NCBI RefSeq assembly: GCF_037971845.1 | Contig: NZ_CP150227.1 | Coordinates: 2,976,001-3,040,000 of the forward strand | Length of the DNA: 64,000 bases | Origin: Paenibacillus sp. FSL R5-0766 | GTDB lineage: Bacteria; Bacillota; Bacilli; Paenibacillales; Paenibacillaceae | Reading direction: 5' to 3' | The notes under the pieces: generated by a model | The model's database searches: none | Told to the model about the DNA's origin: nothing | The model's input: the letters and a program-made list of their open reading frames with translations, nothing else | Translations under genes and position numbers: made by a program | Shown here: in pieces, positions 42,068 through 51,500 of the stretch | Position numbering within the stretch: position 1 is the stretch's first letter | Layout of the letters: every line of letters begins with the position of its first letter

Positions 42068-43574
42068 ATTCACGGAGGTGTTCAGTGAGCGCAAAGGTCA
42101 GTTGTTGTCTGCTCTGCTGGAACATATTCAGATCTCATTTATCGCCTTGTTCTTTGCTGTCCTCATCGCTATTCCGCTTGGTATATACCTTACACGCAAA
42201 CCAAGAGTGGCTGAACCAATTATAGGGGTTACGGCTGTGTTGCAGACGATACCTTCCTTGGCGCTTCTCGGATTGCTCATCCCGTTATTCGGCATAGGAA
42301 CACTTCCTGCAATTATTGCATTGGTGGTGTATGCGCTGCTTCCCGTACTTCGCAACACGTACACAGGCATATCCGAAGTTGATCCATCCATGGTCGAAGC
42401 GGCAAATGCGATGGGCATGAATAGTTGGCAACGTCTAATCAAAGTGGAACTGCCACTGGCGATGCCTGTCATTATGGCCGGAATTCGGACCGCGATGGTC
42501 CTGATTGTAGGAACGGCGACACTTGCTGCTTTGATTGGCGCAGGAGGTTTGGGGGCATTAATCTTGCTGGGCATTGATCGGAACGATACGGCACTGATCA
42601 TCCTTGGAGCCATTCCGGCCGCCTTGCTGGCTATTTTGTTTGATGTACTATTGCGTCAGTTCCAGCGGTTATCCTTTAAGAAAACATTGGTTACCCTTGG
42701 TTCGCTGGCAATAATCGCAATACTTGTGATTACCATTCCCTTCGTGGCACGTGGTGGACAGAAGGATCTCGTCATTTCCGGGAAATTGGGGGCGGAACCC
42801 GAAATTCTCATTAATATGTACAAATTGTTAATCGAAAAAGACACAGACCTGACGGTTGAACTAAAACCCGGATTAGGCAAAACGCCATTCCTTTTCAATG
42901 CACTCAACTCAGGTGATATTGACATCTATCCCGAATTCACCGGGACAGCGATCTCCGAATTCATGAAGGAAACAGCAGTCAGCACCGATCGGACAGAGGT
43001 GTACGAACAGGCAAGAGATGGAATGCTGAGCCAGTTCAACATGGTGCTTCTAAACCCTATGGATTACAACAATACGTATACGTTGGCTGTTCCAAAGAGC
43101 ATCGCAGATCAATACAATCTCAAGACCATTTCGGATCTCAAACCGGTTGAGCAGCAGATCAAAGCAGGATTCACACTTGAATTCTCGGATCGGGAAGACG
43201 GATACCTTGGCATTCAGAAGAAGTATGGGATTGAATTCCCGAACGTTGCAACAATGGAACCCAAGCTTCGCTATGGTGCTCTTCAGCGCGGAGATATCAA
43301 TCTCGTTGATGCTTACTCCACAGACAGTGAGTTGAGACAGTATGAACTCGTTGTGCTGGAGGATGATCAGGAGTTATTCCCACCGTATCAAGGCGCGCCG
43401 ATGCTTCGTCAAGAAACGGCAGATCAATATCCACAACTGGTTGAGGTGCTGAATCAGCTGGCTGGCAAAATTACGGATGACGAGATGCGTCAGATGAACT
43501 ATGACGTGAACGTAGAGGGAGAGAATCCTGAACAGGTGGCAAGAGAATACCTTAAACAAGCTGGATTGCTGTAA
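42060..43574 (+). CDS. Compatible-solute ABC transporter, permease fused to substrate-binding protein
   Basis: The 504-residue protein joins a permease domain (about 1-215, with [55 protein letters not shown], the EAA loop) to a helix (about 222-238) and an OpuAC/ProX-type binding domain ([67 protein letters not shown] to the end). The binding domain sits outside. The order TMD-SBP is as in BusAB-like and OpuF-like transporters. ATG 42060 has GAGGTGAAGG upstream. The solute (betaine, choline, carnitine) cannot be settled by eye. Confidence 0.93.
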   Translation: MNRFTEVFSERKGQLLSALLEHIQISFIALFFAVLIAIPLGIYLTRKPRVAEPIIGVTAVLQTIPSLALLGLLIPLFGIGTLPAIIALVVYALLPVLRNTYTGISEVDPSMVEAANAMGMNSWQRLIKVELPLAMPVIMAGIRTAMVLIVGTATLAALIGAGGLGALILLGIDRNDTALIILGAIPAALLAILFDVLLRQFQRLSFKKTLVTLGSLAIIAILVITIPFVARGGQKDLVISGKLGAEPEILINMYKLLIEKDTDLTVELKPGLGKTPFLFNALNSGDIDIYPEFTGTAISEFMKETAVSTDRTEVYEQARDGMLSQFNMVLLNPMDYNNTYTLAVPKSIADQYNLKTISDLKPVEQQIKAGFTLEFSDREDGYLGIQKKYGIEFPNVATMEPKLRYGALQRGDINLVDAYSTDSELRQYELVVLEDDQELFPPYQGAPMLRQETADQYPQLVEVLNQLAGKITDDEMRQMNYDVNVEGENPEQVAREYLKQAGLL

Positions 43575-43621
43575 CTTCAGGTATCCCTGCAATAGATGTA
43601 CCAAAAGGACGAGGAGGAACC

Positions 43622-44971
43622 ATGATGACACAAGAAACCTATGACTTGATTGCGATTGGCACAGGAAGCGCGGCAAGCTCTGTAATCACCCGTTGCGCTG
43701 AAGCTGGCTGGAGAGTTGCTGTAATTGATGAACGTGAGTTCGGCGGAACGTGTGCACTACGTGGCTGTGATCCCAAGAAAGTGCTAGCTGGAGCGGCTGA
43801 GCTGATTGACTGGAATGAACGGATGCAAGGGAAAGGAATTCAGGGACAGGCGACCATCAACTGGTCTGAACTTATGGCCTTTAAACGCACCTTTACCGAA
43901 AGCATACCTAGAGCAAGTGAAGATCAATTCAAACAGGCCGGAATGGATACGTTCCATGGTAAAGCTTCATTTGTCGATGAAAATCATATTCAAGTGGGAG
44001 AAGAAATCCTTCATGGCAAACACATCCTGATTGCTACTGGTGCAAGACCAGCACCACTTGAGATTGAGGGCTCAGAGCATCTCATATATAGTGATGACTT
44101 TCTGGATCTGGAACGGTTGCCGGATCGTTTAGTTCTGGTAGGCGGTGGATACATTGCATTTGAGTTTGCGCATATTGCGGCCAGAGCCGGGACGGAAGTC
44201 CATATCCTGCATCGGAGTGAACAGCCTCTGAAATCGTTTGATGCGGATCTGGTAGAATCTTTGTTGCAAAAATCGAAAGAGATCGGTATTCATGTTCACT
44301 TGAACGCGGAGGTGAAGTCCATACGGCAAGAAGGGAACACCTACGTCGTTCATGGCACACGTAATGGTGCAGACCACCAGTGGCAGTGCGGACTTGTGGT
44401 GCATGGAGCAGGGCGCATTCCCAATGTGGATGGGCTGGAATTGGAGAAAGGTAACGTCAGCTACAGCAAAAAGGGGATTACGGTGAACGAGTACTTGCAA
44501 AGTGAAAGTAATCCGAGAGTGTATGCTGCTGGCGATGTGACCGATACAAAAGGGTTACCTTTAACCCCGTTAGCAGGTCAGGAATCCCGGGCTGTATCGT
44601 TCAATTTGTTGGAGGGAAATCAACACAAACCAAATTATAAAGTGATGCCGTCCATTGTGTTTACTGTCCCTGCCCTTGGAGCTGTAGGTATGAGCACGGA
44701 ACAAGCCAAGAAGGATGGCTACGAGGTGCAGGTAAATGATATGTCGAAATGGTATACTTACAAGCGAACTCATGAAAAATTTGCCATGGCCAAAGTGGTG
44801 ATCGACAAATCAACCGGACGTATTGTGGGTGCGCATGTGCTCGGGAGCAAAACAGAAGAATTGATCAACCTTTTTGCAATGGCGATTCAGTTCAATCTGA
44901 CTATCGATCAGTTAAACACCATGAATTTTGCATATCCTACTGCTGCATCGGATCTGGGTTCTTTAATTTAG
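43622..44971 (+). CDS. FAD-dependent pyridine nucleotide-disulfide oxidoreductase
   Basis: The 449-residue flavoprotein has an N-terminal FAD site (DLIAIGTGSAASSVITRCAEAGWRVAVID), the redox-active disulfide GGTCALRGCDPKKVL (Cys-x4-Cys), an NAD(P) site (LVLVGGGYIAFEFAHIAARAGTEVHIL) and a C-terminal dimer domain. The active-site spacing is that of glutathione reductase and mercuric reductase-like proteins. The usual C-terminal HPT/HxxP is replaced by FAYPTAASD. AGGAGG lies upstream of ATG 43622 (or 43625). The electron acceptor is unknown. It is 47 bp after the transporter and may be on the same transcript. Confidence 0.9.
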   Translation: MMTQETYDLIAIGTGSAASSVITRCAEAGWRVAVIDEREFGGTCALRGCDPKKVLAGAAELIDWNERMQGKGIQGQATINWSELMAFKRTFTESIPRASEDQFKQAGMDTFHGKASFVDENHIQVGEEILHGKHILIATGARPAPLEIEGSEHLIYSDDFLDLERLPDRLVLVGGGYIAFEFAHIAARAGTEVHILHRSEQPLKSFDADLVESLLQKSKEIGIHVHLNAEVKSIRQEGNTYVVHGTRNGADHQWQCGLVVHGAGRIPNVDGLELEKGNVSYSKKGITVNEYLQSESNPRVYAAGDVTDTKGLPLTPLAGQESRAVSFNLLEGNQHKPNYKVMPSIVFTVPALGAVGMSTEQAKKDGYEVQVNDMSKWYTYKRTHEKFAMAKVVIDKSTGRIVGAHVLGSKTEELINLFAMAIQFNLTIDQLNTMNFAYPTAASDLGSLI

Positions 44972-45016
44972 AAGTGATGAAGTGAGGATGAACCCCCCTT
45001 TGGGACGGAAGAAAGG

Positions 45017-45637
45017 ATGAAAATAACGATGTCATCGGATTTTATTGGGCTTCATGAAGGCAAGTGGACTAAGGAACCCGTTGCTGCACGGATGGATGGG
45101 GATCGTTTCGTTGTGGAAGCTCGGGAAGGCAGTGACTTTTGGGAGAACACATTCTACGGGTTCTGTCATCGGGATGGACACGCCATGCTTGCTCCATGGG
45201 ACGGAACGGAAGCGATTGAGGTATCGTTTGATCTAAGCTCATTCACCGAGTTATATGATCAGGCGGGACTAATGTTATGGTACGGAGAAGACCAATGGAT
45301 CAAGGCCGGAGTTGAGGTCAATGATGGCGTGGCACATGTTGGAGCCGTCGTGACGGATACGTATTCGGATTGGTCACTCTCTCCTGTGCCAGAGTGGGGT
45401 GGACGAATCGTAACAATCAGAGCCTCCTACAGCAATGAGGCTGTTGTCATTCGTGCTCGCACAGATGAGCATCCTTGGCGTACGATTCGGGTTGCACGGT
45501 TTGCCTATCCGACGAACAAACACGCAGGTCCATTTTTGTGTTCACCAAAGCGTGCAGGGTTCGAGGTAGCCTTTACCAAGTGGAGATCCACGACACCCGA
45601 TCAAGACTTGCATACAGATCCGCCGATTACAGATTAA
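45017..45637 (+). CDS. DUF1349 family protein
   Basis: The 206-residue protein has the concanavalin-like beta-sandwich of DUF1349: GSDFWENTFYGFCHRDGHAMLA, YDQAGLMLWYGEDQWIKAGVEVNDGVAHVGAVVTDTYSDWSLSPV, and GPFLCSPKRAGFEVAFTKW, with the typical GxxxC-SP-R-GF end. The fold resembles regulatory lectin-like domains; no activity is established. ATG 45017 follows GGACGGAAG; ATG 45029 is an alternative. It is downstream of the flavin reductase by 45 bp and is closed by a strong terminator. Confidence 0.88.
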   Translation: MKITMSSDFIGLHEGKWTKEPVAARMDGDRFVVEAREGSDFWENTFYGFCHRDGHAMLAPWDGTEAIEVSFDLSSFTELYDQAGLMLWYGEDQWIKAGVEVNDGVAHVGAVVTDTYSDWSLSPVPEWGGRIVTIRASYSNEAVVIRARTDEHPWRTIRVARFAYPTNKHAGPFLCSPKRAGFEVAFTKWRSTTPDQDLHTDPPITD

Positions 45638-45703
45638 AACAAGTTCAGATGCACGATAAACAATGAAACATGAACAGGTGTATCTGGCTTAGAAAGCAAG
45701 ACA

Positions 45704-45755
45704 ACACAAATAAGCAAGTCTTCCATTAACGGAGGACTTGCTTATTTGTGTGTTT
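45704..45755. terminator. Long terminator between the DUF1349 and SET genes
   Basis: ACACAAATAAGCAAGTCTTCC pairs with GGAGGACTTGCTTATTTGTG over about 20 bp with one mismatch, followed by TGTTTAAAC. It lies between convergent genes and may work in both directions. Confidence 0.85.
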
Positions 45756-45867
45756 AAACTTTGGACTGTGAAAAGTCTCCAGTTACTCATTTCATCATTC
45801 ACCGGGTACAGTGAGTTCTTTTCGCACATACAACAGAGTGCTTGCGAACTTTACTTGAGTTTAACGT

Positions 45868-46341
45868 TTATTTACTCGTGTCCGTATCCAGGGAATGGGG
45901 TTCAGTCTCTTTTTCACCCTCATCATCATTGGACTTATTGAACTCCAGCATACGCTCCTCGTAATCGTCCAGGAACCATAACGGGTCCATGCTGTCTTCC
46001 TCACCGTTGTAATTGATGACGATTTCTTCGCCAGCCTTGATGTCTGTATACGCGTAGAAGTCAAAGGTGTGGTTATCAAAATTGATATCATAGGTAGCGT
46101 TGGGTTCATAGGAGTGGTTGATCAGACTGCCGTAACCGAGCAAAATAGCGGTATGATTCGCCCCATATTCGAACACGTAATCTTCCAGAATCGTTTTTTC
46201 CACATGCTCATGATCTTCATTTGGGTAAGGCACAACGGGTGCCTGATGGATAAGCGTTCCTTTGGCAATATCAACGGTAGCAAATACCCCGCGGTTAAAC
46301 TCACCACCATCACCCAACTTGGATTGTTTCACTTCAATCAT
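45868..46341 (-). CDS. SET-domain protein, predicted lysine methyltransferase-like
   Basis: The 157-residue protein is a small SET domain: GRGVFA-type start (GGEFNRGVFATVDIAKGTLIHQAPVVPYPN), core LLGYGSLINHSYEPNATYDINF with the catalytic-type NHS, and YTDIKAGEEIVINYNGEED. These bind S-adenosylmethionine and the substrate Lys. It ends with an acidic tail (DDEGEKETEPHSLD). Bacterial single-domain SET proteins of this size are known in Firmicutes, but their substrates are not. ATG 46341 has AGGTGA six bases upstream; the frame is open nine bases further. Confidence 0.85.
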   Translation of the reverse strand: MIEVKQSKLGDGGEFNRGVFATVDIAKGTLIHQAPVVPYPNEDHEHVEKTILEDYVFEYGANHTAILLGYGSLINHSYEPNATYDINFDNHTFDFYAYTDIKAGEEIVINYNGEEDSMDPLWFLDDYEERMLEFNKSNDDEGEKETEPHSLDTDTSK

Positions 46342-46537
46342 ATTGTTCACCTGATGCTCTTCGAAGAGCTCCGTTCTATATAATAGTAATTCGTTAAGGC
46401 AAAATTTTAACCCATACTTTCATATAAGGCAAATTTCAGACAAAAAGGTGCAATATTTTTAATATGGCGTTGAGTTGTGCAGGATATAACGCTTATAATA
46501 TACAAAGAATTAAGTCTATATAGAAAAGGTGTCATGA

Positions 46538-48094
46538 ATGAGCATATTAAATGTAGAAAAATTAAGTCACGGTTTTGGTGACCGTGCTATCTTTAACGAC
46601 GTTTCATTCCGCCTCTTGAAGGGCGAACATATTGGTCTGATCGGGGCCAATGGTGAAGGGAAATCCACCTTCATGAACATTATTACAGGAAAACTTCAGC
46701 CGGATGAAGGCAAGGTAGAGTGGTCCAAACGGATGCGTGTTGGTTATCTGGACCAGCATGCTGTATTGAACAAAGGCCAATCAATCCGTGACGTACTTCG
46801 CGGCGCGTTCCAGTATTTGTTTGACATGGAGCAGGAAATGAATGATATGTATGGCAAAATGGGAGATGTGACTCCTGAGGAGCTTGAACAACTTCTTGAA
46901 GATGTGGGTACGATTCAGGATACACTGACAAACCAGGATTTCTACATGATTGACGCCAAAGTGGATGAAACCGCACGTGGTCTGGGTCTGACGGATATCG
47001 GTCTGGATAAAGACGTCAATGACCTGAGTGGTGGACAGCGTACCAAAGTCCTGCTTGCCAAGCTGCTGCTGGAAAAACCCGATATTTTGCTGCTCGATGA
47101 GCCTACGAACTATTTGGATGAATTGCATATCGAATGGCTGAAACGTTATTTGCAGGAATATGAGAATGCTTTTATTCTGATTTCTCATGATATTCCGTTC
47201 CTGAACAGTGTAATCAACTTGATCTATCACATGGAGAACCAGAATCTAACTCGTTATGTGGGCGATTATGATCATTTCCAGGAAGTGCATGAGATGAGAA
47301 AACAGCAGTTGGAGTCGGCTTACAAACGCCAACAACAAGAGATTGCTGACCTCAAGGATTTTGTAGCGCGTAACAAAGCAAGTGTAGCTACACGTAATAT
47401 GGCGATGTCCAGACAGAAGAAACTCGACAAGATGGATGTCATCGAGATCGCCAAGGAGAAACCGAAACCGCAGTTCAACTTCCGTGATGCAAGAACATCT
47501 GGCAAGCTAATTTTCGAAACCAAAGGTCTTGTAATTGGATACAACGAACCGTTGTCCAGACCACTGGACCTGCGTATGGAGCGCGGACAGAAGATTGCCC
47601 TTGTTGGTGCGAACGGAATCGGTAAAACAACCCTGATGCGCAGTATTCTGGGTGAAATTCAAGCTCTGGAAGGAACCGTTCAACGTGGTGAACATCTGGA
47701 GATTGGTTACTTCCAGCAAGAGATGAAGGATGCCAACTACAATACATGTATTGAAGAGATCTGGCAGGAATTCCCTTCCTATACCCAATTCGAGGTGCGT
47801 GCTGCACTTGCAAAGTGTGGTTTGACTACAAAACACATTGAGAGCAAGGTAGCTGTACTAAGTGGTGGCGAGAAAGCCAAAGTCCGTCTCTGTAAGCTGA
47901 TCAATAATGAAACCAACCTGCTTGTGCTCGATGAGCCGACGAACCATCTGGACGTTGATGCCAAGGAAGAGTTGAAACGTGCGCTCAAGGCTTACAAAGG
48001 CAGTATTCTTCTGATTTCCCACGAACCGGAATTCTACCGTGATGTCGTTACGGAGACGTGGAACTGTGAGTCGTGGACAACAAAAGTATTCTAA
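46538..48094 (+). CDS. ABC-F family ATPase (YkpA/YbiT-like)
   Basis: The 518-residue soluble protein carries two ABC domains: Walker A GANGEGKST and GANGIGKTT, signatures LSGGQRTKVLLAKLL and LSGGEKAKVRLCKLI, Walker B LLDEPTNYLD and LVLDEPTNHLD, and a charged P-site linker (RKQQLESAYKRQQQEIADLKDFVARNKASVATRNMAMSRQKKLDKMD). ABC-F proteins bind the ribosome E site and regulate or rescue translation; some protect against antibiotics. It matches the YkpA group. It stands alone, followed by a strong terminator. Confidence 0.93.
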   Translation: MSILNVEKLSHGFGDRAIFNDVSFRLLKGEHIGLIGANGEGKSTFMNIITGKLQPDEGKVEWSKRMRVGYLDQHAVLNKGQSIRDVLRGAFQYLFDMEQEMNDMYGKMGDVTPEELEQLLEDVGTIQDTLTNQDFYMIDAKVDETARGLGLTDIGLDKDVNDLSGGQRTKVLLAKLLLEKPDILLLDEPTNYLDELHIEWLKRYLQEYENAFILISHDIPFLNSVINLIYHMENQNLTRYVGDYDHFQEVHEMRKQQLESAYKRQQQEIADLKDFVARNKASVATRNMAMSRQKKLDKMDVIEIAKEKPKPQFNFRDARTSGKLIFETKGLVIGYNEPLSRPLDLRMERGQKIALVGANGIGKTTLMRSILGEIQALEGTVQRGEHLEIGYFQQEMKDANYNTCIEEIWQEFPSYTQFEVRAALAKCGLTTKHIESKVAVLSGGEKAKVRLCKLINNETNLLVLDEPTNHLDVDAKEELKRALKAYKGSILLISHEPEFYRDVVTETWNCESWTTKVF

Positions 48095-48110
48095 GGTAAT
48101 ACAATACGTG

Positions 48111-48188
48111 CGAGCTTGCGAACAAGCTCGAAGCGTGAGAAAAGGCGCGAATTTTGCTTGCAAAACAAGCAGAACTCGCGCCTTTTTT
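48111..48188 (+). terminator. Double hairpin terminator after the ABC-F gene
   Basis: CGAGCTTG CGAA CAAGCTCG (48111-48130) forms a perfect 8-bp stem. It is followed at 48140-48188 by a longer one, AAAAGGCGCGA..TCGCGCC, whose inner part includes GCTTG/CAAGC, and then TTTTTT. The second is a classical terminator. Confidence 0.85.
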
Positions 48189-48260
48189 GCGTGGTTTTAA
48201 CGAAAAATGTTTGAGCTCAATTCACAGTTGACAGCTTGAATAAGGCAATAATATAATTCA

Positions 48261-48274
48261 GGAAAGCGATTACA
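48261..48274. promoter_or_regulatory. Possible catabolite-responsive element (cre)
   Basis: GGAAAGCGATTACA matches the 14-base cre consensus TGNAANCGNWNNCA at all defined positions except the first. It is about 250 bases upstream of the glycosidase gene, which is the kind of gene CcpA represses. Confidence 0.5.
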
Positions 48275-48381
48275 TTTATATATTAAAAACCTGTTTCACT
48301 GCATAGGGGCAAGTAAGACATGGTATTCCGTATGGGTATCATTGCACTTAGAAGGGAAGACGGGTCTTTTTTTTGCACTCC

Positions 48382-48399
48382 AATGAAACCGGTTTCATT
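48382..48399. promoter_or_regulatory. Perfect 18-bp LacI-type palindrome before the glycosidase
   Basis: AATGAAACCGGTTTCATT is a perfect 18-bp palindrome with central CG, the form of LacI/GalR-family operators, 121 bases upstream of the SLH glycosidase start. No LacI gene is adjacent; the one at 9988 has a different site type, so the regulator should be elsewhere. Confidence 0.75.
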
Positions 48400-48520
48400 A
48401 AAATGAGGAGGTGGACAAACGCTCGTTACTGACAACTGGTTGCTGAGGATAGGCTGAACAACAACACCGCGTATACATGAACCATGCTTTCATCTTTCAT
48501 GCCAAAGGAGAGAATGAACA

Positions 48521-51500
48521 TTGGATAAACTCAGGAAACCCATGATATTTATGTTATCTGCAACACTTGCGCTGTCTTCCGGACCGTTGATGCTGCCGAG
48601 TAAGGCGTATGCCGATCTGAACAGTATACCCGCCACGTTGTTGCAGGACGATTTTTCGGATGGGAATTACACGGAATCACCCGTGTGGAACGTAAGCTCA
48701 GGCAACTGGGAAGTGTTCGCTGACCCGACAGATGCGTCCAATTCCACGCTTTTCCAGAGCGATACCAATGAAGGCATCATCTCTACTGGAGAATCCATCT
48801 CGGACATGACCGTGTCCATGCGCTTTTATACAGGAGAAGGTAAAGGATATCCGGGCATTTTGCCGCGGTTCCAAGATAAGAGCAATTTTTACTATTTTCA
48901 AATGCAGGTACCCAACAATAAACTCGTTTTCTCGAAAAGGGTGAACGGGACAGATACACCTCTGAAAACGGTGGACTATGCGTTTGCCAAAGATACATGG
49001 TACACACTCAAAGTGGTGTTATCAGATAGCACCATTCGCGGGTATATCGCGGAAAACGGCTCCGATCAGTTGGTATTTGATCTGGTCGATACTACATACG
49101 GGTCAGGGACCGTGGGCATTCGGAATAAGTGGCAGTCGGTACATGCAGATGACGTAATCATTGCCGAGCAGCCGCCTGGGAACGATATTCAGCTCTCCAT
49201 TGCTGAGCAGACGGCGTCTTCGGTTTCACTGCAATGGTCTGAAATCGCAGGTGCATCAGCCTATCGCTTGTATCGTTCCTCTTCGCCTGAAGGCGGTTAT
49301 TCCCTGGTAACCAATACCGGGACTTTGGGACACACGGATGAAGGATTAAGCGGAGATACGGTGTATTATTACAAGCTCGCTTATGAATACGGAGGCCTAA
49401 CCGAATCATTATGGACTGCTCCGCTGGAAGTTCGGACAACTGCGGCGGCACCACAGGCTCCTGGCGAATTAAAGGCTGAAGCACTCAATGCCACAAGCGT
49501 GAAGCTATCTTGGTCCGCCGTGGACAAGTCAACTGGTTATCGCGTGGTTCGGGCCAAAGCTGGCAGTGACCAGTATGAGCAGATATACGAAGGGAAAGGG
49601 CTTACTTTTACAGATCTGGAGCTTGAGCCTGGCAACAGCTACAACTATCGCGTAACAGCCTTTAACGCAGCTGGAGAGTCAGCATTCACTGTTGCAGAAG
49701 CCACGACATACTCCATTGACTCTCCAGCAGAGTTCGCTGCGACAGCTGTGACGGACACATCAATCTCTCTGGGGTGGAATGTCCTGCCTGGATCTGATGT
49801 AACGTATACCGTGTCCCGTGCAACCAGTGCTACGGGTACGTATCAGCAGGTCTACAGCGGCAATGAAAGCACGTATAACGATAGCGGTCTGACGATGGGC
49901 ACAGGATATTTTTACATCATCCAGGCGACCGTGGACGGCGTAACTTCTCCAGCATCCGCACCGTTGGGTGTTACGACGATTCGTACAAGCATTACACCGG
50001 GGCAATTGTGGCCGGATCTGGACGGTAAGCCGATTGATGCGCATGGGGCAGGTTTTTTCTATGATGAACAGACGGAGATGTATTACTGGTATGGTGAATA
50101 CCACACGGGCGGATGGCCAGCTGTTGGTGTGCGTGTGTATTCATCCAAGGATCTAATGAACTGGACGGACCGAGGCATGGCTCTAACGACACTTCAATCC
50201 ATGGATGATTTTGACCATGACCCGTTGATCTCCAAATTGTATGCGGGGCGTGAAGACCGTGTGGATATCTGGGGAGATATCCGCAAAGGACGGATTATTG
50301 AACGACCAAAGGTCATCTACAACGACAAAACAAAGAAATACGTGATGTGGGCCCACATGGACGGCGACAAAGATCCCTATAACGATAATGCGAATTATGG
50401 TAAGGCACGGGCTGGTTATGCGATCAGCGACTCTCCAACAGGGCCTTTTGTGTATCAGAAGAGTTACCGGATGGACAGAGCTCCCGAAGGGGAGAAAGAT
50501 TTCTTCCCAAGCGACCGGGGTATGGCACGTGATATGACGTTGTTCAAGGACGATGACGGCACTGGGTATCTGATCTATTCCAGTGAGGAAAACCTGACGC
50601 TGTATATCTCCAAACTGAATGAAGACTACAGTGACGTAACAGGGTGGCATAAGGAAGGACGAACGGATGACAAAGGCAATCCGGTACGAGATTCCACCTA
50701 TCAGGCGGAATACGGCGTAGATTACGTGCGAGTGTTCCCGGGAGGGCAACGTGAAGCACCGGCGATGTTCAAGTATCAGGGGAAATATTATATTTTGACT
50801 TCCGGAGCTTCCGGTTGGGCCCCTAACGAAAACAAAGTGACGGTGGCGGATAACATTTTTGGCCCGTGGTCAACGCAGACCAATCCGTTCGTGCGTACGT
50901 TGCCAACCGATCCTGATCCAGGCAAGGCATTTGGCACACAGACCACTTCCGTCATTCCGGTCGATCCGGAAAAAGGCAAATTCATTTACGTGGGGGATAT
51001 GTGGAATGGTGGCAATTTCTCGAATGATGCTGCAAAATACGTGTTCTTGCCAATTGAGTTTGGAATAGGCTCCGACATCGCGATCAAGTGGTATAACAGC
51101 TGGACACCTGATCTGCTGAATTCGATGGGCAAGGTAGATATTGCTGATCCGTTGCCAGAAGCCGTGGCGCTAGGCAAAGTACCATCCCTGCCAACAACAT
51201 TGAATGTGCGCGAGGGTGGAGCACTGGTATCAACGCCAGCAGTATGGACGATTGATAACCGGGAGATGACGGCAGAAGATTTTGCTAAGCCAGGACCGCT
51301 CACATTACAGGTAACGACACCGGAATATAACAACAAAAAGCAGGCAGTTCGCGTAAACGTCATTCCGGAGAATACACTATATTTCGTGAATAGCGGAGGT
51401 TACGAAACGGCTGATTATAGTCTCATGGGTGCTTATATGAAAGGAACGCTTGCGAACCCGGGAACGGCGGACCAGATGTACGCTCCGGCTGAGGGACGTA

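Noticed and set aside
45738..45941. Open frame of 67 codons between the DUF1349 and SET genes
   Set aside because: It starts in a terminator hairpin and runs into the SET gene on the other strand; no ribosome site.
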